Positions 18,427 through 26,931 are shown, counted from the stretch's first letter. The stretch: DNA of 64,000 nt from Bacteroides sp. 519 (GCF_010500955.1 NZ_QVMJ01000004.1:231135-295134), one strand, 5' to 3'. The notes: generated by a model not told the origin, from the sequence alone. A program made the numbers and translations.

Positions 18427-19227
18427 TTATCTATATAAATATGTTGTTGTTTCTTCATATTCATAACTATTATCTATTCCATAAATAACCAGCTCACTGT
18501 CGGTTAGTTTTTGAACAGTGCTAACAAAGGTTTCTTCCAAGGTTTCCTCCTCCCAGGTATTTGTTCCTCCCTCTTGAGTAATTTTAATAGTTTTAGAGTC
18601 TACCCATTCCCAAGCACCATACGTACTAAAGGATTCTATTGGTTCTTCTCGGAAAGTTCCCTCAGAATAATAAGTTCCAGTTTCTGTAAAAACTAGTCTG
18701 TAGTAGGAGTACTCACTGGGAAGTTCTTCACCATTTATAATAGACTTGTCAAATTTCCACTCATGACACAACAATTCTGTTTTCGATTTATTGGTTGTAA
18801 TTTCTGGTGCTTTATTGGTATCATACGTTTCACCATTTACTGTAATGGTTGCTCCCGATCCGGATATATTAATCACTATTGTTCCAAACTCTTTTAAGTT
18901 TAATGTATACTCATTACCAGTACCACTTAACGACGAATAATCTCCAAAAATAACAATGATATAAGTTTCGCCTGCGCGAGTAACTGAACGAGAGCCATTG
19001 GGTGGGGTGGTGGTTCGTTGAGTGATAATGTACTTTTTGTCGCTGGTAAACTCAAAAGAACCATACGCTGCATTTTGGTTCGATACCTCCCATTTACCTA
19101 CAATAGCCGATTCGTTGCCTTCTGTTCCTGTTTTGTCATCGTCATCCGAACTACAAGAATAGAACCCTACCATGCATAAAGCGAGCATGCTCGCAAAAAT
19201 TGTTTTTAAAAAGCCAGTGTGTAACAT
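18427..19227 (-). CDS. Predicted lipoprotein with two lipocalin-like repeats
   Basis: 266 residues. Signal peptide with lipobox GFYSC followed by SSDDDDK, the acidic stretch that acts as a surface-export signal in Bacteroidota lipoproteins. Two similar beta-rich halves start with VGKWEVSNQNAAYGSFEFTS and CHEWKFDKSIINGEELPSEY, each with the W-x-(12-20)-F-T/S pattern of lipocalin-like domains (DUF4923/5004-type proteins). No enzyme motif. It has its own structured leader (19228-19452) and is followed closely by the DUF1810 gene. Confidence 0.75.
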   Translation of the reverse strand: MLHTGFLKTIFASMLALCMVGFYSCSSDDDDKTGTEGNESAIVGKWEVSNQNAAYGSFEFTSDKKYIITQRTTTPPNGSRSVTRAGETYIIVIFGDYSSLSGTGNEYTLNLKEFGTIVINISGSGATITVNGETYDTNKAPEITTNKSKTELLCHEWKFDKSIINGEELPSEYSYYRLVFTETGTYYSEGTFREEPIESFSTYGAWEWVDSKTIKITQEGGTNTWEEETLEETFVSTVQKLTDSELVIYGIDNSYEYEETTTYLYR

Positions 19228-19452
19228 TAATTTGTTTTTTTTGTTCCCTCTCTGGTTCCTAAAAGAAGAATTATAAATTAAAGAAAGCGTGGAACCGTAA
19301 ACTTACTTTATCTAGCAGGCTCTGGTAAACCTTGGGTCTAAAATAAGCAACAGCCCACGCCTATACGGCATGAGAGCAATCAACCTATTCTCGACCCCTT
19401 TTAAATTTACCAGATTCGCTAGAGAGAGATAAGTCAAACACTTTCTATGTTT
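19228..19452 (-). ncRNA. Structured 5' leader, long copy (B)
   Basis: Near-duplicate of 17734-17957, directly upstream of the lipoprotein start at 19227. GGTTCC 19254-19259 pairs with GGAACC 19291-19296 around the conserved loop. The central hairpin is CATGCC/GGCGTG on the minus strand, with one U-G pair where copy A has U-A. GGGTC/GACCC is present, and AATAGG/CTTATT with a G-U pair replaces copy A's AATAAG/CTTATT. TCTGGTAAA/TTTACCAGA adds a further stem in this copy. Confidence 0.6.
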
Positions 19453-20190
19453 GAAATCTAATATGTATACCTATTATTACTAATTGGCACAACAAATATA
19501 GTTATTATTCAGAACATTCCAAGTATTTTTACTCTCAATGAGCTGTTGCAGTTGCAAAGATGTATGTTATTGTTATAAAAAACAAAGTCCTTTTTAGTCC
19601 TTTTGTTTTGGGATAAATTTATTGAACAGTCTCCATAAAATCTACATTTGGTGTCATTGTTATTCTTTTTAATTGGTTCAACATATTCAGCACTTCACCC
19701 CTCATTGGTTTATTGCTGATACAAAGTAAAGGGGGGAAAGCATCATTGTATGATGCTGGGAATAATTATTTTATTCTGAAATGCACTTTATTCTTTTTAA
19801 CCGCAGAGTACGCAGAGTTTCGCGAGTTTAAGATTCAATGCTGCATAGAAATTAAAAACTCCGCGAAACTCTGCGGTTAACTGGTGAATCATTGCACATT
19901 CGTTGTAAATAGATTGATGATGTGTTGTACAACCACGGTTCATTCATAGTAGATAGAATGAAAAATGACAATCTATTGATTTCATCTGAATATGTTACAC
20001 CGTTTATGTGCAATTACGCCGTGAATATGTTTCATTGCCGTGAACTCGGAAAGAAAAGTTCCGACAAGCGAAAGGTGTAAAAAAGCAACGGTCGTTGAAT
20101 TTCGTTGCAACAAAAGAAAAGAAGAGAAAAGAAAAGAAAACATCAGTAGAAAAAGATAAAAAAGAAACTGATGATGCTGATGCTGATGCT
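19453..20190. other. Gene-free region with one inverted repeat
   Basis: About 740 bp without a credible gene; a minus-strand frame ending at 20004 is purine-repeat and inverted-repeat DNA. It contains an inverted repeat at 19797-19880 (arms of CGCAGAG/CTCTGCG type) whose loop has AATGCTGCATAG, a decayed form of the GATGCCGCATGG core. A purine-rich tract lies at 20105-20175 and a GATGCT triplicate at 20172-20190. Confidence 0.55.
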
Positions 20191-20268
<78 letters not shown>

Positions 20269-20269
20269 A

Positions 20270-20372
20270 AAATGAACTGCATTTGCACCCTAAATGAACT
20301 GCATTTGCATGCTAAATGAACTGCATTTGAGGTATAAATGAACTGCATTTGAGGTGCAAATGAACTGCATTT
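20270..20372. repeat. Tandem array, exact 22-bp period, five units
   Basis: Five units begin AAATGAACTGCATTT at 20270, 20292, 20314, 20336 and 20358; the 7-bp tail of each unit varies. Inside the unit AAATG and CATTT are inverted around AACTG. The period is exactly two helical turns. It lies upstream of the promoter and start codon of an HU-gene relic. Confidence 0.85.
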
Positions 20373-20480
20373 TTTGATTATTGGCGCTCGTCTGCGTATC
20401 CATCCCATGGCAATTAGAAGCGATATTTGAGGGGTTTGGAGCCCCTGATGAATAATTAAATGACAATTTTTACCATTTTC

Positions 20481-20543
20481 GACCAAAATAAACCAAAATT
20501 GACCAAAACCTGCATGCCCCCAATTGGCAGCATTGTATCTTTG
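20481..20543 (+). promoter_or_regulatory. 10-bp iterons and -7 box of the HU relic
   Basis: Three 10-bp direct repeats of the form NGACCAAAAT run 20481-20510. They are followed at 20536-20543 by TATCTTTG, a perfect TAnnTTTG -7 box. No TTTG -33 box is at the right spacing. The layout copies that of the intact HU gene (iterons 54131-54170, TATCTTTG 54191-54198) with different iteron sequence. Confidence 0.55.
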
Positions 20544-20619
20544 CTGCATCCAAAAAAGGACTATAGCGCTATAGAGAATTAAACGAATTAGAATTAACAA
20601 ACTAAAGACTTAACAAATT

Positions 20620-20661
20620 ATGAGTATTCTGGTAAAACGCGTTAAACGCAAACAAATTTTG
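20620..20661 (+). pseudogene. Relic of an HU-family gene start
   Basis: The first 13 codons read MSILVKRVKRKQI, matching MSIPVQRYRRNKI of the intact HU-like gene at 54272. The match stops after this and the frame continues into unrelated sequence with no HU core. Promoter, A-rich leader and start codon are kept, so a truncated transcript could still be made. The frame runs on into the WYL regulator gene, which has its own likely start at 20815. Confidence 0.6.
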
Positions 20662-20814
20662 AGTTTCATTCTACATCGAAACAAAACTTTTGTTTTTGTA
20701 TTTTGTATCACACTAGAAACTATTAGGCCGTTGCCTAATAAAACTCAGCGCCTCTATGTCTTTGTGTTCTTTTATTCTTTATTTTTGTTTCCTGTAAAAT
20801 CAAACAGAAGCACT

Positions 20815-21729
20815 ATGTCACGTATTCATTCCTTGCAGCGTTGTTTATTAATCATACAAAAGATTGAAAGTACGCCATACATTAATTTCGCAGAACTAAC
20901 ATCGTATTTGGAGCAAGAACTGCACATCCGTGGGATTTATGATACAGGTTTATCGCGCAGTACCATACAGCGCGATATACAAGATATACGAACCGAGTTC
21001 AGCATAGACATTATATATTGTCGTCGTAATCAGGGCTATTACATTGATGGCGATAGCAGATACTCAAACATAGAACGTTTTCTTGATTCGGTCGACATGC
21101 TTTCGTCTCTCAATTCAGAGGCAGGAATACATTCTTTTGTACTACCTGAAAAGCATCGCCCAATGGGGACACAACATTTGCAGTCTCTCATTAAAGCTAT
21201 AAAAAGAAACTCACGTATTTCTTTTTCGTATTTAGTATATGGAACAGAACAACCACCCTTTAGTCGGGTATTAGAACCTTATGCAGTGAAAGAGTGCCGA
21301 GGACGTTGGTATGTAATTGGGCGTACCAAAGGACGCGATGATATGAAAACATACGGGTTAGACAGGATAAACGATCTTATTATACTAAACGAAACTTTTA
21401 CTAAAGACGATACTATAGATATACCCGAGAAATTTAAACATAGTTTTGGCATTTACTCGTCCGACGAATTTCCAGTAGAAGATGTTATACTTTCTTTTGA
21501 TGCCAGAGATGGCAGTTACCTGAAATCCTTACCCCTGCACCACAGCCAGGAGATAATAACAGATACCAAAGACAAATTTGTTATCCGCCTGCAACTGAGA
21601 ATAACATTGGATTTAGTAATGGAACTTATGTCGCGAAGCTGGTCGCTGGAGGTAATAGAACCATTATCGTTGAGGAAACAGATATATGATATCTGTAAAT
21701 CGGCACTGGAAAGAAATATGCCAATATAA
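20815..21729 (+). CDS. WYL-domain transcriptional regulator
   Basis: 304 residues from the ATG at 20815. The frame is open back to 20620, but that stretch encodes the HU relic and hydrophobic nonsense, so it is excluded. N-terminal winged helix: RCLLIIQKIESTPYINFAEL with STIQRDIQDIRTEF. The WYL domain spans about residues 115-200, with ISFSYLVYGT, LEPYAVKECRGRWYVIGR and LDRINDL, followed by the C-terminal WCX region. WYL proteins sense ligands (often nucleic-acid related) and control DNA damage or defence genes. No defence gene adjoins it here. Confidence 0.9.
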   Translation: MSRIHSLQRCLLIIQKIESTPYINFAELTSYLEQELHIRGIYDTGLSRSTIQRDIQDIRTEFSIDIIYCRRNQGYYIDGDSRYSNIERFLDSVDMLSSLNSEAGIHSFVLPEKHRPMGTQHLQSLIKAIKRNSRISFSYLVYGTEQPPFSRVLEPYAVKECRGRWYVIGRTKGRDDMKTYGLDRINDLIILNETFTKDDTIDIPEKFKHSFGIYSSDEFPVEDVILSFDARDGSYLKSLPLHHSQEIITDTKDKFVIRLQLRITLDLVMELMSRSWSLEVIEPLSLRKQIYDICKSALERNMPI

Positions 21730-21765
21730 TAATGTGCCAATGTATCAATTACCATGCGGATAAGG

Positions 21766-21796
21766 TTTGACATACTAAAGATTTTATTTAAATTTG
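21766..21796 (+). promoter_or_regulatory. Perfect Bacteroidota promoter, nearly leaderless gene
   Basis: TTTG at 21766-21769, a 19-bp spacer, then TAAATTTG at 21789-21796: an exact match to TTTG-N19-21-TAnnTTTG. The ATG at 21801 is 4 bp after the -7 box, about where transcription should start, so the mRNA has little or no 5' leader. The octamer CCATGCGG is at 21752-21759, just upstream. Confidence 0.75.
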
Positions 21797-21800
21797 CACC

Positions 21801-22370
21801 ATGAAGCAAACTCCCGAACTTGCCGCACTTAAAGAAGCGTTAGAAAAGTTTGTTCAACGAAAAATGAACGGCCCTACCGACTATGAATATCTGTCGGACG
21901 CCATTAAGCAAAAGCAAAAAGAGGGTTTGAACCCCACTACTCTGAAACGTATGTGGGGATACATTGGTGGGGCAGAGACACCACGACGTAGCACACTGGA
22001 TATCCTTTCCAAATTTCTTGGTTATGAAGACTGGGATGGCTTTTTGAAACATTTAGCTGATAACAGCGCAATAGAGTCAAGTTTCTTTAGCACCCGGAAT
22101 ATTAATAGCAAGGATTTGGCAATAGGTAACAGGGTTGCTGTTAGCTGGCATCCTAACAGAAGATGCGAGTTTGAGTACTTGGGCGATGCCCGCTTCAAAG
22201 TACTTAGTTCCTTACATGCCAAGCTTCGGCCCGGCGATACGTTTGAGTGTTTATCGTTCATGCAAAACCAGCCACTTTACCTCAGCAACCTGATTCAAGG
22301 CGAAAACGAAGCTGTAAGCTATGTGGCAGGAGCAAAAGGAGGGCTGGTAATGGTGGAGGTTACGGGATAA
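21801..22370 (+). CDS. HTH-like hypothetical protein, conserved in Bacteroidales
   Basis: 189 residues, cytoplasmic. The N-terminal 85 residues look like a DNA-binding helical domain: LSDAIKQKQKEGLNPTTLKR, then MWGYIGG, STLDILSKFLGYEDWDGFLK. The C-terminal 90 residues are beta-rich (VAVSWHPNRRCEFEYLGDAR, KLRPGDTFECLSF) and may bind a ligand. It is a likely regulator of unknown target. It starts at a promoter with almost no leader, 71 bp after the WYL gene, so it is independently transcribed. Confidence 0.65.
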   Translation: MKQTPELAALKEALEKFVQRKMNGPTDYEYLSDAIKQKQKEGLNPTTLKRMWGYIGGAETPRRSTLDILSKFLGYEDWDGFLKHLADNSAIESSFFSTRNINSKDLAIGNRVAVSWHPNRRCEFEYLGDARFKVLSSLHAKLRPGDTFECLSFMQNQPLYLSNLIQGENEAVSYVAGAKGGLVMVEVTG

Positions 22371-22393
22371 ACCGAACGGGCTTACAGCCCTTG

Positions 22394-22957
22394 CTACCGG
22401 AATTCTATTTTGGCATCGCAGCCTTTATTCCAGTTGGGCGATAATTTGGTGGAAGCTGGTAATGAGACAGATTTCAGGCTTTTGCAATTGCTAAATGCAG
22501 ACTCGTCAATATACTCCAACGAATTAGGAAAAATTGACTTCTCAAGCAATCTGCAATTACCAAAGCAAAACATGCCAATTTTTTTGAGAGAGGCAGAGTA
22601 TTGAATCGTTGACAGAGCATAACAGTTGTAAAATGCACAATTTCCAATTTCGGTTATGCGATGAGACATATTTACTTCTTTGAGTAAAGTGGATTCAGAA
22701 AAAGCCATCTCATTAATTTTAGTAACAACATACGTTTTATCTCTGTTTTTTACAGACTCTGGTATATTGATAACTGTTTCACGATACCCATAAGGTTTCC
22801 TGTCTACAGCAACTTCAGTATTAGAAATTACCAGATACTGAATCATTACTCCTTCAGCATTGAGCTGTTGAAAACTTGACTTGTTAAAAACTTCTTGTGC
22901 TAAACTTGATAAAGACAGGGTTACAAACGCGGTAAAAATCAAAAGATGTTTGAACAT
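22394..22957 (-). CDS. Secreted BspA-type leucine-rich repeat protein
   Basis: 187 residues. Signal peptide MFKHLLIFTAFVTLSLSSLA. Residues about 75-175 carry four LRR_5 (BspA-like) repeats: INEMAFSESTLLKEVNMSH, IGNCAFYNCYALSTIQYSA, IGMFCFGNCRLLEKSIFP, IDESAFSNCKSLKSVSLPA. These mediate protein binding on cell surfaces. It is much shorter than most BspA proteins and has no visible C-terminal sorting domain. The stop lies 20 bp from a repeat segment (CGAACGGGCTTACAGCCC) that is also found at 23294-23311. Confidence 0.85.
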   Translation of the reverse strand: MFKHLLIFTAFVTLSLSSLAQEVFNKSSFQQLNAEGVMIQYLVISNTEVAVDRKPYGYRETVINIPESVKNRDKTYVVTKINEMAFSESTLLKEVNMSHRITEIGNCAFYNCYALSTIQYSASLKKIGMFCFGNCRLLEKSIFPNSLEYIDESAFSNCKSLKSVSLPASTKLSPNWNKGCDAKIEFR

Positions 22958-23142
22958 AATATGATATTTTTTAAATTATATCATATATATCCAGGTACGA
23001 GCGACAATATAAGTAAACGAATCTTTCAAAAATCTTTGATTCAATAACCTATTGAAAAAAATTGCTTTATCTATTAAAAACGGTTATTCAAAGAAGGTGT
23101 AAACGCAATACTGATTTGAGTTAGTTAAGCACTGAAAGTGCG

Positions 23143-23296
23143 TTCGATTTAGCCCAGGGTTTTAACCCTGGGTATATACGAGATGTACCAATCAGAGTGC
23201 TGTAAGCACGAACGAATAGCATAGGGTCGTGCTTACAGCACTTCATTGCTGGCGATTGATAGCTTACCCAGGGTTAAAACCCTGGGCTAAATCGAA
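23143..23296. repeat. Perfect 32-bp inverted repeat with nested 16-bp inverted repeat
   Basis: Arms 23143-23174 and 23265-23296 are perfect complements built on CCCAGGGTT, themselves palindromic (CCCAGGGTTTTAACCCTGGG). Inside, 23196-23211 and 23227-23242 pair perfectly over 16 bp. The flanking CGAACGGGCTTACAGCCC also occurs at 22375-22392. The 577 bp between the LRR gene and the kinase gene hold no credible gene. A related CCCAGGGTT element is at 31273-31302. Confidence 0.85.
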
Positions 23297-23534
23297 CGGG
23301 CTTACAGCCCTTGCTTACAAACTGTAACCAAATCAAAGACCGTAACTTGTGTTAGTAACCAATTAAAAGAAAAAAGCAATTGCTGCATTTAACTACAGAA
23401 TTGCAATTGAAATTTAAATCTTAAAAAAAACTAATGGAATTTGTATGCCTTATGAACTTTCAAAACACGACGTACCAGGGCAATGTGGTTTCTAAAATAA
23501 ATCTCGTAGGGGGGTACAGGTTTGTAGAAAAAGT

Positions 23535-24602
23535 CTATTTACCCGAAGTATCGACAAAGCTATTATACTTTTCTTCTGCTATAATTCTAAAGTATTTAAA
23601 GCGAGTTTCTTGTGTGTAATCAGCAAATTCATTATTTCTCGTTTCGATATACTTGCCACAAAGTTCATCTTCTTTTGCAGCCTGATAGCATTTATCGAAA
23701 ACTTCTTTAAATATCACTGCGAACTTTTTATGTTCTTCTGGGCTTACTTTTAGTAATGAGTCAACAGGTTTAAAATATTCATTCAGTCTTGTTGTATATC
23801 GATCATACTCACTCAATTGCGCACCATCTTGCCTATTCAAAAACAAAGTTCCCACAAGCCCTACAACCACTACGCACGCTGCTACTAAATACCATTTGCG
23901 TGCAGTGGTTGGTTGTAATGCCGCTTTCAGCTCTTCTACCGATTGATACCGACGCTTCGGGTCATCAGCAATACATTTATTAATAACTTTTTTGCGGCCA
24001 ATGCCAATCTCTTTTAATACTTGGCCAATGGCATAAATGTCGCTGGCAGGCAATAATTCGCTTCCGGTTATCTGTTCTGGGGCGGTGTAGCCTTCTGTTC
24101 CGGCAGGGTGATAAAGGAAAGCATCCTGATAGGCAAAACCAAAATCAATCAATTTCACATGGTTTCCCTTGCAGGTAATCAGGATGTTACTGGGTTTCAA
24201 GTCTAAATGCAGAGTCTGATGCAGGTGCAAATAATCGATAGCAGAAAGCAGTTCGGATATAAAGAGGTTTTGATTGTTTTTATTCTTGAAATAACCAGGA
24301 CGTATCTTTGTAAATTCGTTCAGCGGGAGTCCATCTACATATTGCATAAAGATCTCAGTATCCGTTTTGTCTACATACTGTACAATGTTGGGATGATCCA
24401 GATGTATGCCTACTTCAAATTCCTTTTTAAAAGCTTCCAGGTATATTGTGTTGGTTGTAAGTTCCGGCTTTAACTGTTTCATTAAAAACCATTTATTGTG
24501 CCGGTTCACTTTATAACAAAGAGAAGTAGAACCTTCGCCAATAAGCTGTGAGTGTATTGAAGTAGACTGGGGAGTTTTATGCAGAATGAAACTAGAATCC
24601 AT
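23535..24602 (-). CDS. Eukaryotic-like Ser/Thr protein kinase with one membrane helix
   Basis: 355 residues. Kinase domain 15-230: Gly loop IGEGSTSLCYK, Lys42 in LMKQLKP, catalytic loop HLDLKPSN with Asp134 and Asn139, DFG with Asp153, and APE as TAPEQ. All catalytic residues are present, although HRD is HLD. One membrane helix spans residues 237-255, followed by about 100 residues outside, rich in charged helices (LNEYFKPVDSLLKVSPEEHK) and without PASTA repeats. Probably a Hanks-type sensor kinase of the inner membrane. No phosphatase or FHA gene is adjacent. Confidence 0.92.
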   Translation of the reverse strand: MDSSFILHKTPQSTSIHSQLIGEGSTSLCYKVNRHNKWFLMKQLKPELTTNTIYLEAFKKEFEVGIHLDHPNIVQYVDKTDTEIFMQYVDGLPLNEFTKIRPGYFKNKNNQNLFISELLSAIDYLHLHQTLHLDLKPSNILITCKGNHVKLIDFGFAYQDAFLYHPAGTEGYTAPEQITGSELLPASDIYAIGQVLKEIGIGRKKVINKCIADDPKRRYQSVEELKAALQPTTARKWYLVAACVVVVGLVGTLFLNRQDGAQLSEYDRYTTRLNEYFKPVDSLLKVSPEEHKKFAVIFKEVFDKCYQAAKEDELCGKYIETRNNEFADYTQETRFKYFRIIAEEKYNSFVDTSGK

Positions 24603-24611
24603 AATTTAATT

Positions 24612-24742
24612 AGCGCGAAAGGATGAAAGCGCGAAGGCGCGAAAGGATGAAGGCGCGAAAGGATGAAAGGATGAAGGCGCGAAAGTGTAAAAGCTTTCTT
24701 GCTTTCGTGCCTTTACGCTTTCGCGCCTTCGCGCCTTCTTAC
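24612..24742. repeat. Inverted repeat of GGCGCGAAA/GGATGAA units
   Basis: The left arm is tandem GCGCGAAAGGATGAAG units. The right arm is the complementary TTTCGCGCCTTC run ending 8 bp before the stop of the minus-strand CoA-transferase gene. The central hairpin is AAAGC/GCTTT near 24690. It lies between two genes transcribed in the same direction. Confidence 0.8.
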
Positions 24743-24749
24743 TTCTTGC

Positions 24750-26246
24750 CTATTTCCCGTACTTACCCCAGTCGATATTCCTCATATCGCCTGTTTCGTT
24801 CAGTTCGGCATGCATGCCCAAGGCTGCTTGTATGCAATGAGGTGTTTGTCCTTTACCGGCAAGTTTTGCATAATCCCACAAGATTTGTTTGTAATCCGGA
24901 TGCGCGCAGTTCTCAATAATAGCACGTGCTCTTTCTACCGGGCTCTTGCCACGAAGGTCGGCAACTCCCTGTTCGGTGATAACCACATTAACAGAGTGTT
25001 CGTTATGATCGTGGTGCGAAACCATCGGAACAATTGAACTGATTTTGCCACCCTTGGCTACCGATGGACAAGAGAAGATAGAGATATAAGCATTGCGGGT
25101 AAAGTCGCCCGAACCACCAATACCATTCATCATCTTAGTTCCTGTGATATGCGTTGAGTTGATGTTACCATAGATATCGGCTTCGATAGCTGTGTTCATC
25201 GAGATGATACCTAAGCGGCGAACAACTTCGGGGTTGTTTGATATTTCGGAAGGACGCAATACCAGTTTATCGCGGAAGAAGTCGATGTTTCCATAAATCT
25301 CATCCAAACAGCCGTTTGTAACCGATAGCGAACAAGTACTACCAAACTTAATACGTCCGGCTTTCATCAGGTCGATTACCGAATCCTGAATTACTTCGGT
25401 GTACATTTCAAAGTCAGGAATGGTTTTATCTCTTCCCAATGCTCCCAACACAGCATTTGCAATATTACCTACTCCCGATTGTAGTGGAAGGAAAGAAGCA
25501 GGGATAATTCCGCGTTTCATATCCGATACAAGGAAGTTAGCTACGTTTACACCAATCTGATCGGTAATCGGATCGGGTTCGGTAAAGTCGCGTGCTTCAT
25601 CTTTCATATTGGTTTCTACAATACCCACAATCTTCTTAGGATCAACCTGAACGTAAGTAGTACCAATACGGTCGCTAGATTTGTAGATGGGGATTTCACG
25701 ACGCAAAGGTGGGTCGAGTGGTTGGTAAACATCGTGCATACCAATCATATTTTTGCTGTGGGCGCTGTTAAGCTCAATGATAATAATATCTGCTTTGTCG
25801 CAAATAGTTGGGCTGATACCTCCGGCAGCAGTCAGATAGATTTTTCCGTCGGCAGTTACATCACAGGCCTCAATAATTGCCACATTAACATGACCGAGGA
25901 ATCCGAAACGGATTTCCTGTGCCATTTGCGAAAGGTGAATATCGTTATAGGCAATCTCGCCATTGTTTACAGCTTTACGGAAATCTCCGTTTGTGGTATA
26001 AGGTGCACGGTAACGCATGGCTTTTGCACGGGTTAAAACTCCATCGCAAGAGTCGCCGGTTGAAGCTCCACTTAAAATACTGATCTGAAACGGATTTCCT
26101 TTAGCGTGTTCTTCTTCCGCGTTTTTAGCAACTTCTACAATAACGGCTTTCGGAGATCCGGCAGGTGTAAAGCCGCTTACTCCAACAGTATAGCCGTTTT
26201 TAATAAGGCTTGCGGCTTCGGCCGCAGATAAAATTCTGAATGACAT
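24750..26246 (-). CDS. Acetyl-CoA hydrolase/transferase family CoA-transferase (succinyl-CoA:acetate type)
   Basis: 498 residues, the normal length for class I CoA-transferases of the AarC/SCACT group. Motifs: GYTVGVSGFTPAGSPKAV at the N-terminus, GVGNIANAVLGAL, the catalytic Glu284 in MYTEVIQDSV, GIGGSGDFTRNAY and ITEQGVADLRGKSP. The order and spacing fit succinyl-CoA:acetate CoA-transferase, which makes acetate and succinyl-CoA in succinate/propionate fermenters. Butyryl-CoA:acetate activity is an alternative. The short membrane-protein gene upstream is 25 bp away on the same strand. Confidence 0.9.
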   Translation of the reverse strand: MSFRILSAAEAASLIKNGYTVGVSGFTPAGSPKAVIVEVAKNAEEEHAKGNPFQISILSGASTGDSCDGVLTRAKAMRYRAPYTTNGDFRKAVNNGEIAYNDIHLSQMAQEIRFGFLGHVNVAIIEACDVTADGKIYLTAAGGISPTICDKADIIIIELNSAHSKNMIGMHDVYQPLDPPLRREIPIYKSSDRIGTTYVQVDPKKIVGIVETNMKDEARDFTEPDPITDQIGVNVANFLVSDMKRGIIPASFLPLQSGVGNIANAVLGALGRDKTIPDFEMYTEVIQDSVIDLMKAGRIKFGSTCSLSVTNGCLDEIYGNIDFFRDKLVLRPSEISNNPEVVRRLGIISMNTAIEADIYGNINSTHITGTKMMNGIGGSGDFTRNAYISIFSCPSVAKGGKISSIVPMVSHHDHNEHSVNVVITEQGVADLRGKSPVERARAIIENCAHPDYKQILWDYAKLAGKGQTPHCIQAALGMHAELNETGDMRNIDWGKYGK

Positions 26247-26271
26247 AGTAATTATTTAATTTTCCATTTAG

Positions 26272-26622
26272 TTAATACTTTCTGTTCAATATTTCGGACC
26301 AGATAATACCTTTACGGATTTCTTCAATAGATTGTGTGTCAATATCACTATTAACAGCTTCATCTTCTTGTAAAGGCGAATTGATAACCTCTCTTGTTTT
26401 ATCAACGGTTTTTTTAGGGAATTCTGCCGCTTTGGTTCGTTTAATGGTGGGAGGTGATTTTGCCAACGGAGGTACAGGGGTTACTTCCGGAAAAACTTCA
26501 TCCATATCAAAAGGCACAGGGGGAGTTTTCTTTTCTGAACTATCGTCTGGTTTCAGTACTTGCTTAAAGACAGCAAAGCCAATAAATCCCAGAACCAACA
26601 ATATGTTTAAAATACCATCCAT
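26272..26622 (-). CDS. Small hypothetical protein with N-terminal membrane anchor
   Basis: 116 residues. One N-terminal hydrophobic helix (ILNILLVLGFIGFAVF), then a Pro- and Lys-rich linker (FPEVTPVPPLAKSPPTIKR) and an acidic helical tail ending in IRKGIIWSEILNRKY. Probably an inner-membrane-anchored protein facing the cytoplasm. Not recognised by name. It starts the short operon with the CoA-transferase. Confidence 0.7.
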   Translation of the reverse strand: MDGILNILLVLGFIGFAVFKQVLKPDDSSEKKTPPVPFDMDEVFPEVTPVPPLAKSPPTIKRTKAAEFPKKTVDKTREVINSPLQEDEAVNSDIDTQSIEEIRKGIIWSEILNRKY

Positions 26623-26697
26623 AGCATTATATAAAATTATTGTTCAAAGATAGCTAATTAATATTAATAGGCTGATTTACAGCTAAATTTTTAACAA

Positions 26698-26737
26698 GAA
26701 AAAAGGGCAGCTTCACAGCTCCCCTTGTTTTTTTAAC
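26698..26737. terminator. Hairpin with T-run on both strands
   Basis: AAGGGCAGCT and AGCTCCCCTT pair around TCAC, with A-rich sequence before and seven T after on the plus strand; on the minus strand a T-run also follows. Downstream on the plus strand come AACCTAAACCTTAACT and a 24-codon frame MKKSNVSFIAQICEIYLIEQ at 26751. This resembles Bacteroidota leader regions and may be an independent short transcript or a relic. No plus-strand gene ends before it. Confidence 0.55.
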
Positions 26738-26898
26738 CTAAACCTTAACTATGAAAAAATCTAATGTTTCTTTCATTGCACAAATATGTGAAATATATTT
26801 AATTGAGCAAAACGAGAGCAAATAAATGTTCAATCGATTAACATTTATTATAAATTATAGCTTAAACCTTTTCGGCTTGAGTTAATTTTAAGCAGGGT

Positions 26899-26931
26899 TT
26901 TGATATTATTTAAGGGTTATAGCTATCTTTG
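26899..26931 (+). promoter_or_regulatory. miaB promoter, decides the start codon
   Basis: TTTG at 26899-26902, a 21-bp spacer, then TATCTTTG at 26924-26931, fitting TTTG-N19-21-TAnnTTTG. Transcription should begin near 26938. That excludes the upstream in-frame starts at 26900 and 26933 and leaves 26957/26960. Confidence 0.75.

Noticed and set aside
17734..19452. tmRNA, 6S RNA or a known riboswitch for the leader family
   Set aside because: No tmRNA-like ends or tag frame, and no riboswitch core that I recognise; left as an unassigned class.
20620..20814. N-terminal extension of the WYL regulator
   Set aside because: These 65 codons are the HU relic and hydrophobic intergenic sequence; the winged-helix domain begins just after the ATG at 20815.
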